54,730 nucleotides of DNA from Psilocybe azurescens (Eukaryota; Basidiomycota; Agaricomycetes; Agaricales; Agrocybaceae): contig JAJIRX010000808.1 of the NCBI GenBank assembly GCA_023853785.1, forward strand, positions 1 through 54,730. Direction: 5' to 3'. Position 1 is the stretch's first letter; the number at the start of each line of letters is the position of its first letter. Made by a program: the position numbers and the translations under genes. Below, in pieces: positions 44,056 through 54,730 of this stretch. Below the pieces are notes generated by a model, which saw nothing but the letters and a program-made list of their open reading frames with translations, did not search any database and was not told the origin of the DNA.

Positions 44056-45792
44056 CTATATGCCTGGAGAATCAGGTCTTGGTATCCGTATCCTGGAGAT
44101 GAGAGCTTCGTCGCGTTCCTCGTTCATAGCCCTGACCTCCTGCAGTAATCGCGTCAACTCCATCGTACGCCCGTTTCCTGCGGGTAGTGGAGGGACGTTA
44201 TACCCCGTTGCCTCCTCTTCCTCCTCAGATCCCCACCCATCGCTATCGTCTTCTTCGCTCTCGTCTTCTTCCTCTTCCTCCTCATCTTCCTGATCGTCCT
44301 CCTCTTCTTCCTCCTGCGGAAGCGTGCCCAACGCCTGCCCCGTACAATCCTCCAGCTTGATCCCATTGCCCGCACACGCATTCCACCACTTATTCCACCG
44401 TGCATACCCCCATTCTCCACCGACGGCCCGTCCGCACGGTTCAGATCATTCAGCATCGTGCGGCTCAGAGCCCTTACCCTTGCCAGCTTCGGAAAATTGC
44501 GCCGCGTCAGCGCGGACACATTCAGCTCGTTCAAGCGCTGCGTGATCTTCGTGCGCACGGGGTCGACAGACGTCGCGGCGGAGTACCCGACCCCGAAGGC
44601 AGCACCCAGGCCGTGCAGGCCGATCGCAGTGAGGTTCGGGTGCGGGTGGTGCACGAGCTCGCTCGGGATGTCCCAGTCCGCGTTGAACGTGAACGTCGAG
44701 AGGTTGGGGCAGAGATCCAGGATGGCCGCGACGTCGAGCAGAGGGTGGCAGTTCAGGTCGAGGAGGGCGAGCGACAGCCCGTGGGCCCTGACGAACTCGA
44801 CTACGTCAGGCACGTCGAGGGCGCTCGCGCCGGAGTCGATGGAGAACCCGCGCAGCGAGGGAGGTCCCACCCCGCGGCCTGCTCAACGATCTCTTCGACG
44901 TAGCCCCGCAGCGAGAGCTGCTGCAGGAACGGCAGCTTCAGGGGTAGCCTGAAGCCGACCCGAGGTGCGCGTACTCCTGCGCAACGGGCACCGGACTTTC
45001 CACGTCGATGTGAGCAGCGACGATGTTAGGCAGCGAGTTGAGCGCCCAGATGACCTTGGCGAGCGACGCGCCCGGGACGTTCCACTGCACCGTGTGCAGC
45101 TTGCGCGACGAGTACATGGCCAGGGCGTCAGCCACCGGGCCAAACGCTTCCCCATCGGCCGTTCGACGACGAAGATTTCGAGATTGGGACAGTGCCGGAT
45201 GATAGATACGAGTGCATTTTCCAGATCCTGTAAAGTGAGCCCCTGACTCGGGGAAGGGTGGTACCGCGACAGATGTATTCTCCGCGTCCACCAGCCAAAT
45301 GAGGATGTCACGGTTGTAGTAGACGATGCCGATTTGTCGAGGATGGAGCACAAAGAAATCATCTTTGATGGATCGCTGAAATGTAGACAGCGGAAAAGGA
45401 ATTCAGATCCTACGTTCCGCCATTGTCGGCATGTGGATATAATAGCCTGTTAGAGAGAAGTTAGTTGATACGTAACATCAGGGAACGTTGAGACTGTAAA
45501 CTCGAGATGTTTTCAAAACATCACAAAGTAAATCTAAAGCTTACTTTCTTTGTCGCGTAACTCCTCCTTTGCAGCAGATTCATAGCCTCCTGGGGGACCT
45601 CAGCCTCCACCTCATGGACTCCAAAGACCACCTCCTATTATCCTGCGGAGTAGGCAGCATATCCACAAACGGATCTTTATACCACGCTGATTCCGCCATA
45701 ACCGTTGGGAATCCATGTTGAAAAAGGATATCTTCATCGGCGGCGAGATCGAATATCTGCGACCATATTTCGTCGGGGAGATTGGATATCAT
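44056..45792 (-). pseudogene. F-box/LRR-like protein with acidic tail; five -1 breaks
   Basis: Likely SCF-type adaptor; target unknown. Exon 1 (45792-45545) has the F-box MISNLPDEIWSQIFDLAADE, then after a -1 slip in a five-C run (about 45592) EAMNLLQRRSYATKK. Intron 45544-45447 (GTAAGC...TAACAG). Exon 2 continues AIISTCRQWRNVGSEFLFRC, HCPNLEIFVVERPMG, (-1) ADALAMYSSRKLHTVQW, (-1) LKLPFLQQLSLRGYVEEIVE, (-1) LRGFSIDSGASALDVPDV, ILDLCPNLSTFTFNADWD, LHGLGAAFG, (-1) KWWNACAGNGIKLEDC, then a Glu/Asp-rich tail and LLQEVRAMNEERDEALI, stop at 44056. Apart from five single-base losses no stop or substitution damage is visible, so a functional gene read through consensus errors is quite possible. Confidence 0.75.
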
Positions 45793-46476
45793 GATGATGG
45801 GAGGTGAGAATGAACATGCGATGCATGTAAGCTATAAGAAAGGAGCGAATGTCGAACAAGAAAAGAAACATGCAACCCGTCAGGAGGTTCGAATATTTCG
45901 GTGCTGTCACGTGGTATTACGGTACGCGACGCGACGCGTGTTTGGGGCGCGTCCGGATTTACATCCAATTCAGTTGGATGTCGCTCCGCTAATAGCAAGC
46001 TCCTGTCCCCTAGAATCCACGGCCATGGACATCAAGAGAAGACGATTTTTTCAACACTTCCAATCCATTGTTAAACTGGCGGCTTGAATGAAGCTGGAAT
46101 GGTCAAACTATGTTCTAAACTAGTCAGACTTATCTTTGGTCGTTGATTGATATACTTCTTAATAATTAAACATGGGAATCGCAGTTAAATTAGAGGACAT
46201 GAAAGAGCAACAGTGTCAGGATATAAGTGTTGGACACGACGTGCGCATCGTGATGTACCATCATAGCGACCGTGCCACAGGCGACATGTGTGGGAGCGTT
46301 GTGCGAAACCTTCTCTATCACTGACAATAGTAGTGATTGCTTCAAATTGCATAGGAAGAGAATTGATGATTAAAGCAAAGGATCAGAAATCCTACAGTTT
46401 GAAGATACGGCAATCGGGTATAATACAAAATTACAAAAGGAAGAAAAATGGAGAAAAACCATTATTTTTATAAGGT
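45793..46476. other. Intergenic between divergent-free F-box gene and PLAC8 gene
   Basis: Holds the promoter of the F-box gene (right side) and the 3' flank of the PLAC8 gene. No further feature seen. Confidence 0.4.
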
Positions 46477-47082
46477 TCAGCCTTGCTTGTGGTAGGTCTG
46501 TTCCTCGAGCTCCAGCTCTCGGGACTCTTGAGTAAGTTCGCAGGGCGTGCAGCAAAAGGCAGAGCAGCAGTCGCCGCCTCCTCCACCAGCAATGTTGTAT
46601 CGTCCTCTGATATGTCCACGGTTCATCATCTTAAGGATTGAGTTATTAGTCAAGGCGCTAATCACAGGAAGTTTTTGGCATAGATAATCACCTGCATGAT
46701 CCATCCGAATCCACACATTGCGATGCAGCCATGGATGCAGCAGTCAGATGAGCATAGACCACCGTGCTCAGGGTCAGGGTATCCCTTGCTGGCGAGATGC
46801 TCAGCACGGCGCTTCACTTGACCGTAGGTGATGCAGGGGAAGCAGCAGGCGACTATGACTGGATAAAGAAAAGAGACATAAGTCAAACACCGTTTCACGC
46901 ATGAATTTTATGAGAACAAGATAGAGAGACGTACAGGTTCCGGCGTCGCCGCAACAATCAAACAGACCGTGACTCCATTCACGAGTCCCATCGGCGTTGA
47001 CGGGGACGTTGTTAGCGTTCCTGTTACCGCCATTGACTTGCATGCCAGGGTTGGCCATGGGCTGCTGCTGATTGTATGCCAT
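46477..47082 (-). CDS. PLAC8-family Cys-rich protein
   Basis: Small cysteine-rich membrane-associated protein; fungal relatives have been linked to stress or cadmium tolerance and cell size control, but the role here is not known. Three exons join in frame: 47082-46935, 46858-46692, 46629-46477, 155 aa. N-terminus Gln/Asn/Pro-rich (MAYNQQQPMANPGMQ). The PLAC8 core is SHGLFDCCGDAGTC, then ACCFPCITYGQVKRRAEHL and LCSSDCCIHGCIAMCGFGWI (hydrophobic Cys-rich helix), then CCSAFCCTPCELTQESREL near the C-terminus. Donors GTACGT and GTGATT, acceptors ATCCAG and TTAAG, with a TGACTAAT branch site in the second intron. Intact and likely functional. Confidence 0.88.
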
Positions 47083-50000
47083 GTCGAAGAGAATGCGAAT
47101 AAACTTGACGACCTCGGAGGGGATGGGGTGTCTTTGGGATTGTGAAGAGTATCAGTTTCGGGTCACAGCGCTCTTATATACGGCCAAAACAATTGGGACC
47201 CTACTTTAGTCCCGTTTTGTGCGCGAAAGACGACCGTACGTAAGCAGCCTCATGCGGCATAGCGCTGAGACCCATCAACAATGGGTTGTCAGACAAGATC
47301 ATCATTCACAAATGCAGGGGTACTATGTATTCCTGAAAGGAGTTTCTCATGGCCCTGCCTGTGAACGGTCGACGTTTCAATTTCCTCTTTTGGACAACGG
47401 CATCCTTGCATTTGTGACTGTAAAATACACTCACCGCAAATGACTGGATGAGTGCAACCCTTAAAAGTTAGCATCCTCGCCCACATTTTAGTGAGATTTG
47501 AATAGTTAAGGACCAAGGAAATCGAAGGTTAGGCTACGACGATTATTAGATTCTACTGGTTGGAAATTGTGACAGTCTAGAGCTTATATGGCTATGCTAG
47601 GGTATCCAATTAGTTTGGTTGACGTTAAACCATTGACGACTACCGCCACGGCACTGGAAATCCACCTTATGTGCGAGGAGTAGAGTACTGTCTAAAAGAA
47701 CCGACGTGGATTCGCTGAATTTCCAACAAGTCAAGGAGGGCTGTGATGTCGCACCGCCACCCAATTACCGAGGCAACTCAAGCTTGACTGACTCTTAGAA
47801 CATACCGTAGCACGTCAGCCCGAGTTGGTCGTGTCGGCCAACGCTGTTAAAACTGGAATACCACTATCACTTTTGGTTCTAGCATCACCCATAAATATCT
47901 TCACCTCTACCTTCCCGCTTCGGAGAGTTCAAAGTTGGCTAAGTTGAACACATATCTTCACACATGAGGCTTGCCTCATGTATCTAGAATCATTCAAGAA
48001 TAGCATAAGCGATGAAGGGAATGATTTGAGCCCTGCGCTTATTTCGAGGGGCTCCCATGATCCATCACCGCCCGACAAATGTGTCGATGGATGGAGTGTT
48101 GTACGTACATGGGCGCTACACACCTGCACACATTGACACGCAATTCACTCGTGTGTCAAATAGCATAATCCTCCGACGACCCCGATAAAATCATGGTGCC
48201 AACAATGATTGATCATGTCTACAATCCACAAGTAAAAATACGGAGTACTTTCTCCCTTGATTCCTTGTGATCGTCACCGTAGCAGTGTTAGAGACAATCG
48301 CACTCTGTGAGAGGAGATCAAGAAAACGATTGGTGAAAGCACTTGGTAGCAAACAGATTTACGCTCTTAATCACAATCCGTATCATTCACTGTCCACAGA
48401 GCGCCGAAATCCCGACTCCGAGGTGCCAATTGACGTACGTGCTGCAAATGACACTGGCAGATGGATACGCCAACAGTTGAACGCCCTGTTATTCTCATTG
48501 TCGCATCGAGCATCGGAGTGCAAAGTTAAGAGATGTTCAATGTCTCGACACTCTGATATTGTTTTCTCAGAGAGCGAGATCGGCAGCTTCATTGCGGCGT
48601 GCGCGATGGGATTTATGAGCTGGAGCCGGCCAAGTCGGTCAAATGATTGAAATTGAATCCCGGCGTCGTTGTAGTGGAGTTTCGTGTATCGAAGCGTAAG
48701 CCAAGGAGATGTCTCTCGGACGTCAAGCTCTCCGATAGCGAGGGGTTTGTCCAGTATGCGTATATCTCAATCGGATCTTCATTGTTCGTTATCAATGCCA
48801 CTTCTGAAAGTACAAAAATTAACGAATACACACTCCGCCTCCTGAGAGGGATCCCTTTTCTACCGATATCCGTTATAAGCGTCTGCATACGATGGAAATT
48901 CTCCGACCAGGTCGCAGTAAAGTTAGTTTGCTGAGCCCTGCGTCCATAGGGCGAATAATAGGAAGGATAGAAGCAGAGAAGAGAGTAGAGACAAAATGTC
49001 GACTCGACATTGTCTGGTGGATGATTGCCAAAGAGAAGTACCGTCAACTTCGCTTGATATCTATACGTGAAAGGATAGCCAGATTATGTCGCTCGTTCAT
49101 GAATAAAGATAAATCCACTGAAGAATGGCTGTAAGGAGTGGTTGTTGCTGGCTTTCGAAGTCAGCAAAAAGCGACCATGCCCATGCCGTGCTTCTTGGTG
49201 TAGGACTACTACACGTGCTGTTGAAAAGTTTGACTTCGGTTCGCTCATAGTCACCACATCGTTAACGTCGATTGTCAAGCCTGTGTAGTCAATGTCGCGG
49301 TCAACGCCAGCATCAATGTGATGAACTTGGAAAGCTTTGCCTCAATGGGTCGGCTTGATCTCGGCAAATAAGTTGAAAGCCTGAAATAAGCTCCAATTAA
49401 AACCAAACCCAGATACCATCCTCGGCAAATACAAGCACGCACAATTCCCTGACTTGATTCAAGATTCTTCATCTGATACCTGGCTATTTTCCTGCACCAA
49501 CCAACGCATATCCTGGCATAGCCCTCCGAATGTTCAATCGTACTCGTATCAAAGGTGTACCAAGCACCCCGATTTGTGCCGTTCGTGACGGGGATGAATG
49601 CTTATGATTTGTAGTGCCTTTGTCGTTCTTGTGGGCTGCGCACTGTAGTCAATCCCCGGCTGGATTCATTACTAAAGAACTGCGTTCCTGGAGAAAGCCA
49701 AGTACTTCATCACCTTTGCTGCACGACTCTTGGACTCCTTCGTTACATTGAGCATTCTGGAAGCAAACTGTCGCGCCTTTGAGGTGTTCTGAACCTTTAC
49801 GAGCCTTGGGAAGCCATAGCTGGAGTGTTCGGCTTCAGATGTCTATAGGTTGGAAATTGCAGGTGTGTCTCCTTCGGCGTTCTTCACCCAACTTCATCAG
49901 TAACGAAGACGGGGGCACTTGTTGTTCTTACATATGCATGCTGGTCTTCTTTTTTCTGTGCTATTCTTCAAGCCAGTCTTGGCTGACTGACTAATTTACT

Positions 50001-50555
50001 CTGGGTACTGGTGGCCATTGCCGGTCGGTGAATGTAGTTAACTCTGAATCGCCGATGAACATGATCGACAAAACCATAACTTCTGACTGTTCGATATATA
50101 TACTCCATGGACGGCGCTTGGGCAGTTGTTGATAAAATCGGAATACACCACGTGCATACGAAAGCGAAATGTAAGAAAGCTTGCCAAATGGCTGTAGCTT
50201 CTCTGTTCTCGTGCGCCCATGAATTTTCCGTAGACTGCATCTGTGGTCACCTGGTCTTTTTCCAAAGGCGAGTATTTCTGATTTCTCCGGAAACCTATAA
50301 AATTATCGTTTTATGTATACTCTGTGCCCAGTGGAGCAATGAGAAGGCCTTTCGATGATGCAAAGGAGAAAATGCTATGGTATCATTTGTCTGTGAGTTG
50401 TCTTCATAATCACGGACTTATTATGCTCCTTGTGTTTAAAGGACGGATGTTTTGCCATAGTTATAGGAAAGCTTGACCTATAAATCTTCATCTTTTGGGG
50501 ATTTAAATTCGGAAGTTTCTTGTATCCCCACGTTTGATTACAGAACGAGAAAGCA
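47083..50555. other. Long intergenic region, no gene recognised
   Basis: Apart from the TATA box at 47173 I see no supported feature in 3.4 kb. Overlapping frames of 60-145 codons on both strands (for example 49047-48613 minus, 48267-48650 plus) carry no motif or consistent splice structure. The right end is the promoter of the epimerase gene (CCTATAAAT near 50478). Confidence 0.4.
47173..47180 (-). promoter_or_regulatory. TATA box of the PLAC8 gene
   Basis: TATATAAG on the minus strand, about 90 bases upstream of the ATG at 47082. Confidence 0.6.
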
Positions 50556-52380
50556 ATGTTCAGTAAATTCTTTACCTTCTCCTTTATTCTCGCTTTAGTC
50601 ACTGTAGGCTGGGCTGATGCTGCTGCATGGGTATGACCCCGTCATACTGTCCCTCGAGAACGCGCTTATGACATTGTTTCTTTATGTGCAGCCTTTTGAC
50701 GTCACGGAGATCAAAGCGCCAGACGGCTCCGTAACTGCCAAGTTCGTTTCCTTAGGGGCGACTTTGACAGAGTTATGGGTCAAGGACAGAGAAGGAAAAG
50801 CAAGAGATGTAGTCCTAGGCTATGACGATAACGTGAGTTTAGTCTCTTGCTTGTACTACACAACTGGACTTACGTTGGTTTAGTCGCAGCTACTGACGGA
50901 TCCAGCTCATCCAGTGTTCAATGCCATTGTTGGAAGGTGAGCTAACTATCTGAAGTAGGTCCGTCATTGCATTTTTGACGTTATTTTAGATATGCAAATC
51001 GGATTAAGAACGGTAAAATCTCTCGAATAAAGCCTTGAAATAGACTATTCACTCCGCATTTTTAGGGACGTTCTCTATTCCCATATCCAAGAACCCAGAC
51101 CCCAATGCGCCGAACACTTATCACATACCAACTAATGACCAAAATGGTGGGTCACGAGTGACCTATATTTTTCCGATTATTGACGATGACCTGTCCACTA
51201 GGCCAGGTTTGCTCTAAAGTCATTGGAATTTTCAATGCCCGTTAACTCAACGACGTCATATGGTGCTCAATAGGTAACACTTCATGGAGGAATTGTTGGA
51301 TGGGATCGTCGCAACTGGACGATCGTCACGAAAACGCCATCCAGCGTGACTTACAAGCACATCGACAACGCAGACGAAGGATTCCCTGGAGTCGTTACGG
51401 TATTTGTGAGTAGACTAACTTATCATCAGTATAAGCACCACTCAGTTCATCTTCCTCCGTACTAGGCTACTCATACAGTCTCCAATGGGGGTATCTTGCG
51501 CACTCAGCTTCGAGCCACAGCTTCACAAAAAGTATATTTTTCTTAAATCGAGTGGAACAAACATCTAACATATATCATTAGACTCCAATCATGCTGACGC
51601 AGCACGTATACTGGAATTTGGACGCTTTTCAAGATGGCAGCAACGACATTTTCAATCATGAGCTCAGACTTGACTCATCCCGCTACATCGAGCTTGATGA
51701 CATCGCTATCCCTACAGGAAGGTTCACCAATGTTACAGGAACTCCACTAGATTTTAGGAAGGAGCAAAAAATTGGCGCGCGATGGAATGAGACTGTAGAT
51801 CTATGTGGAGCCGGTACGTATTGCGTGAAGCTTATTAGCTTATAAGCCACATCAGCACCTGTTCATGCTAATATGCCCACGTTTTGTGTCCAGGATGTCA
51901 AGGATATAATGGTGGATTTGTCTTCGATCAACCAAACCAGAAGACAAGCAAGGTCTCGCTGCAAAGCGAACTTTCTGGCATCAAGTAAGATCTTCTCGGG
52001 ATGTTGATCTTTTCTTTTAAAGCCTCAGAACGCTGACGAAACCATAGGGTGGATATCTCCACGAACCAGCCTGTTGTGGTAGTTTACACCTCCTACTGGC
52101 TAAATGTCCCTCGCAAGGCTATCCACGGCGGCCCATCTCTTAATTACGGCCCAGAAGCTGCAGTCGCTCTGGAACAACAAGGGTATATCGCCGCTATCAA
52201 CACACCGGAGTGGCATGTAGACCAAATATGTGAGTTCTTTGTCTAGACACGTTTCAGTGTGTCTAGCTCCGCTCCGAGTCGATGTTGATTTAATATCTGA
52301 CGGGGCTGGACTTCTACTATTTAGATTACCCTGGGAGAGACTTCGAGTGGAGTACAGAGTACAAATTCTCGACAATTTAA
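50556..52380 (+). CDS. Secreted aldose 1-epimerase (mutarotase)
   Basis: Interconverts alpha and beta anomers of aldoses such as galactose and glucose; secreted. Twelve exons: 50556-50630, 50692-50832, 50884-50936, 50990-51012, 51066-51146, 51202-51206, 51274-51405, 51466-51531, 51582-51813, 51894-51984, 52048-52229, 52325-52380; total 1137 nt, 378 aa, no frame conflict. Signal peptide MFSKFFTFSFILALVTVGWA. Family motifs: FVSLGATLTELWVKDREGKA, YANRIKNG, VTLHGGIVGWDRRNW, TPIMLTQHVYWNLDAF (catalytic-type His), GYNGGFVFD, PVVVVYTSYWLN, and AAINTPEWHVDQIYPGRDF (likely catalytic Glu). Ends YKFSTI-stop. The 5-nt exon GCCAG is needed to keep DQNG joined to QVTLHGG in frame. Introns are 49-104 nt with GT-AG borders. 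Confidence 0.92.
51202..51206 (+). other. 5-nt microexon (GCCAG) of the epimerase gene
   Basis: Preceded by CCACTAG and followed by GTTTGC. Without it exon 5 (ending AATG) cannot join 51274 (GTAACACTTCATGG) in frame; with it the reading is NGQVTLHGG, as expected for the family. Confidence 0.68.
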
Positions 52381-53178
52381 CTTGTACTTGGAAGGCTGAA
52401 AAGGCTTCTTTATTGCCGATATGTTTCTTCTAAGTATGTCATGTGCGATTGTCCGGGTTCTAATTGCGATACATTTGATGTTGTCAGCAAACTCACCAGA
52501 AGAATGGGAAGCCTGTTCTCCGCGTGTCGCTTGTGTGTGCTTATTCTTGAATTCGACATCAGACCAACTGTATGGCGATGTTCTCAGGCTGGCGTTAGAC
52601 TTCCCCAATTTTCCATGGACTTACCACTGTCTAGTTTTGACTGTGACATCGGTCTGTCCAAACTAACATAGAAATTCACATTTACAGTGGCCAATCACAA
52701 CGCTTTACCTTAAATCCATCCACTTAAATTTCGTTGCATCTGATAATCCCATAGCCACTGGACCAGCCGACGGTTGCCGACAGCTTCTTCACAACCAGTG
52801 GAGTGATTTGGGTGCGTTAAATAATCTATCGTGTAGAATTTGCGATCACTGACGTTGGTTCTTCGCCAAAGCAGCATCCGCTTTGGGACAATTCGGGGTC
52901 TGTTCCGACATCCGGGTGATGGACATAAGTTTTCTGGTTTGTTTTTTATTATATCATCATCAATGATATGATGTTGTGTTCTTTTCGAAATTTCGACCAT
53001 TCCTAAGGACTGGCCCTATGATAGTGAACATTCAACTATAAACGGGTTCGGGACCAGTGACGTACGGGACTTGAATTCTTTTTCCTTTCCTTTCCAAATA
53101 TTCCCCATCCTCGAGGCTTGCACACAACCTTGCTTTCGCTTCGCCTGCGTTGTAGGCAGAGCTGTATTACCTTCCGCT
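52381..53178. other. Intergenic, nothing recognised
   Basis: Short frames only. Contains the 3' flank of the epimerase gene and the promoter of the 7TM gene. Confidence 0.4.
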
Positions 53179-54730
53179 ATGGAGGCCGAGCTCACGCAGA
53201 AAGCAATCGACACGATAGCGAGAGACCTGTGAGTCTTTATAGCTTCTCCGTGCATAATGCAGAACTGATTAGAGGTTGGTTATCTTGTGTAGGATAGCAG
53301 CGAAGATGTTCTCTCGCGTCTTGTGGTGAGCCCATTTTCGCTATGGCTCTGTGGCCTCTAACCCCTGTCCGACGCAGTGATGTTATTCTATGACATTGTG
53401 CTGACCTTCGGAGAAGAGGTTGAGAGAATCTGGTTGCGGCCGTGGTCTCTATTTACGATTCTTTGGTTTGCAGTATGTTTATCAAGAATAATATACCTCC
53501 CTGTCTCATCATTCTGACCAACTCTTAAGAATCGCTACATTACTCCCCTGGCATATATCGTCATCATTGTCTGTGAGTATAATATCTGCTATGAGTTAAT
53601 ATTACTCCATTTGATCCGCTATGCAGCATTCCACGACGCCAGTTGGAGCAGGGAGGTCTGCAATCGTTATGTCCTCTTTCCAGAAGCGTTGAAAACGGTA
53701 ACCACCTTCGTTATTGGTGGTAAGCTCGCCATACTATCTTCCGACGATATGATTTCGCTTAGTGGACTTGGCGTCAAAAGCTATTTTCATCACTAGGATC
53801 TATGCGATATACTCGCGGAAGTTGGGTGTTCTGATATTTGGCGTGTGTCTGCTAGTTGCAGAGCTGGCCGTGAAGATCGTGAGTTTGGACTTGGTTCTTC
53901 GGTCGCCTATCGCTGACTTTAATCAGTGGTCATTTACGGATGGCACCTATCTTGATCTACCTCCTGGTAAGTTCTCTGCTCTACTTGATCATTCAACTCC
54001 ATTAATGCCTGTGATGTAACAGGTCTTGTGGGCTGTATTCTGGTCGGCAGACATCATACGTCAGGGTATTTTCTTTGATTTGGAAATCTCTAAGCTGAGA
54101 TATCTTCAGGCGAATGGCTTTCACATGGATTGCGGAGTTGGTCTTCGGTATGTGGTTTATGAGAGATATCAGGGATTTATTTCTAACTACGACTGATTCT
54201 AATTAGATTCTGTGATGTTCTTCATGACGTTTTGGAAAACAGCGAAGTATAATAGAAATGCAAGGGGAATTCATTATCGCTTTATAGACTTATCCTGCGG
54301 GATGGTGCGTGCAAGAAAGGCATCATTATGACATATAATTAATGCTCCTGCTGTGCTCTGCAGGTGTCATATATTTTGCTGTTATTTTTGTCGCAAATCT
54401 GGTCACAACCTTATTATTTCTCGTGGGTGCCATTTTGTGACATTAACGTTGACATTTACTTATGTCTTGGAACTCCAGCTCGCACCTGTCAGTAATGAGC
54501 ATATGAGTAGCTATTACGGAAGATTATAACCCGTTTCTCTCTAGCCAAACTTAAAAGCTATCAACGCAAGCTTTAGCACACTGTGAGTACAATACATGTC
54601 GATATTCGAAGACCAGAAGACTTACAAAATTCCGTTCTCAAGCATAACAAGTTTAATGGTTTCTCGATTGATCCTCAATCTCCGATTTGCGGGCGGGGTA
54701 AGAGAAGTTAGGATGGAGGGCTCTAGACAT
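53179..54730 (+). CDS. DUF6533-domain seven-helix membrane protein, partial at right edge
   Basis: Agaricomycete-type integral membrane protein of unknown ligand. Exon 1 from Met 53179 (MEAELTQKAIDTIARDL), GTGAGT donor at 53229. Then FYDIVLTFGEEVERIWLRPW (DUF6533 signature), RYITPLAYIVIIV, FHDASWSREVCNRYVLFPEA, FITRIYAIYSRKLGVL with a hydrophobic helix, WSFTDGTYLDLPPGLVGCIL, MAFTWIAELVFDSVMFFMTF, LILRDG joined to VIYFAVIFVANLVTTLLF, PPNLKAINASFSTL and finally SRLILNLRF before the window ends. Exons are short, introns about 50-60 nt. Two junctions do not close cleanly: exon 2/3 near 53325-53378 and a -1 slip near 54280 just before LILRDG. Either splice choices I missed or base errors. Confidence 0.82.

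Noticed and set aside
48613..49134. Open frames on both strands (144 and 80 codons)
   Set aside because: Mutually overlapping, without motifs or splice logic; chance frames in a gene-poor region.

Overview
The window looks like the accessory part of an Agaricomycete (basidiomycete) genome. Genes are split by many short GT-AG introns of about 50-110 bases. The protein families I recognise are typical of mushrooms: fungal rhodopsin-like and DUF6533 seven-helix proteins, F-box/leucine-rich proteins, a STAND-type protein, DUF5648 and PLAC8. The transposons also fit: Ty3/gypsy and a large KDZ element. No database was consulted; family names rest on motifs I recognise.

Layout. (1) 1-7265: the left part of the window is a Ty3/gypsy retrotransposon on the minus strand that runs off the left edge, with its 5' LTR at 6924-7265. 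It is interrupted in gag by a solo LTR of another family (6079-6553, TSD GTCGC). (2) 7266-8663: remains of a host gene, cut at its 5' side by the gypsy LTR and split by a second solo LTR of that same other family in opposite orientation (7653-8155, TSD GAATC). (3) 9491-10361: an 871-bp non-autonomous DNA element with about 85-bp TIRs. (4) 12649 to about 36030: a tandem segmental duplication with three units. A unit carries an F-box/LRR-like gene (plus) and a rhodopsin-like seven-helix gene (minus). Unit 1 is cut inside the 7TM gene. Unit 2 has both genes, but its 7TM gene is split by a 10.8-kb transposon. Unit 3 has only the 7TM gene and upstream sequence. (5) 21817-32614: that transposon is a KDZ (Kyakuja-Dileera-Zisupton) element. 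It has about 1-kb TIRs, a 17-bp tandem array inside each TIR, a 7-bp target duplication, a KDZ transposase whose start codon lies inside the TIR, and two cargo genes of unknown function.

(6) 36300-47100: smaller host genes. These are an uncharacterised remnant, a secreted DUF5648 protein, a STAND-like gene that has lost its NTPase core, a Ser-rich hypothetical protein, an F-box/LRR-like gene with an acidic tail, and a PLAC8 protein. (7) 47083-50555 is essentially empty. (8) 50556-52380 encodes a secreted aldose 1-epimerase for which I derive a complete 12-exon model that includes a 5-nt microexon. (9) A DUF6533 seven-helix gene starts at 53179 and leaves the right edge.

Many reading-frame breaks outside the transposons are single-base losses of the same sign (-1), mostly at homopolymer runs. 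Pseudogene calls on host genes should therefore be read as 'pseudogene or consensus error'. The main novelty is the KDZ element with its cargo and array-bearing TIRs, whose insertion site can be verified against a paralogous uninterrupted copy 3 kb away.
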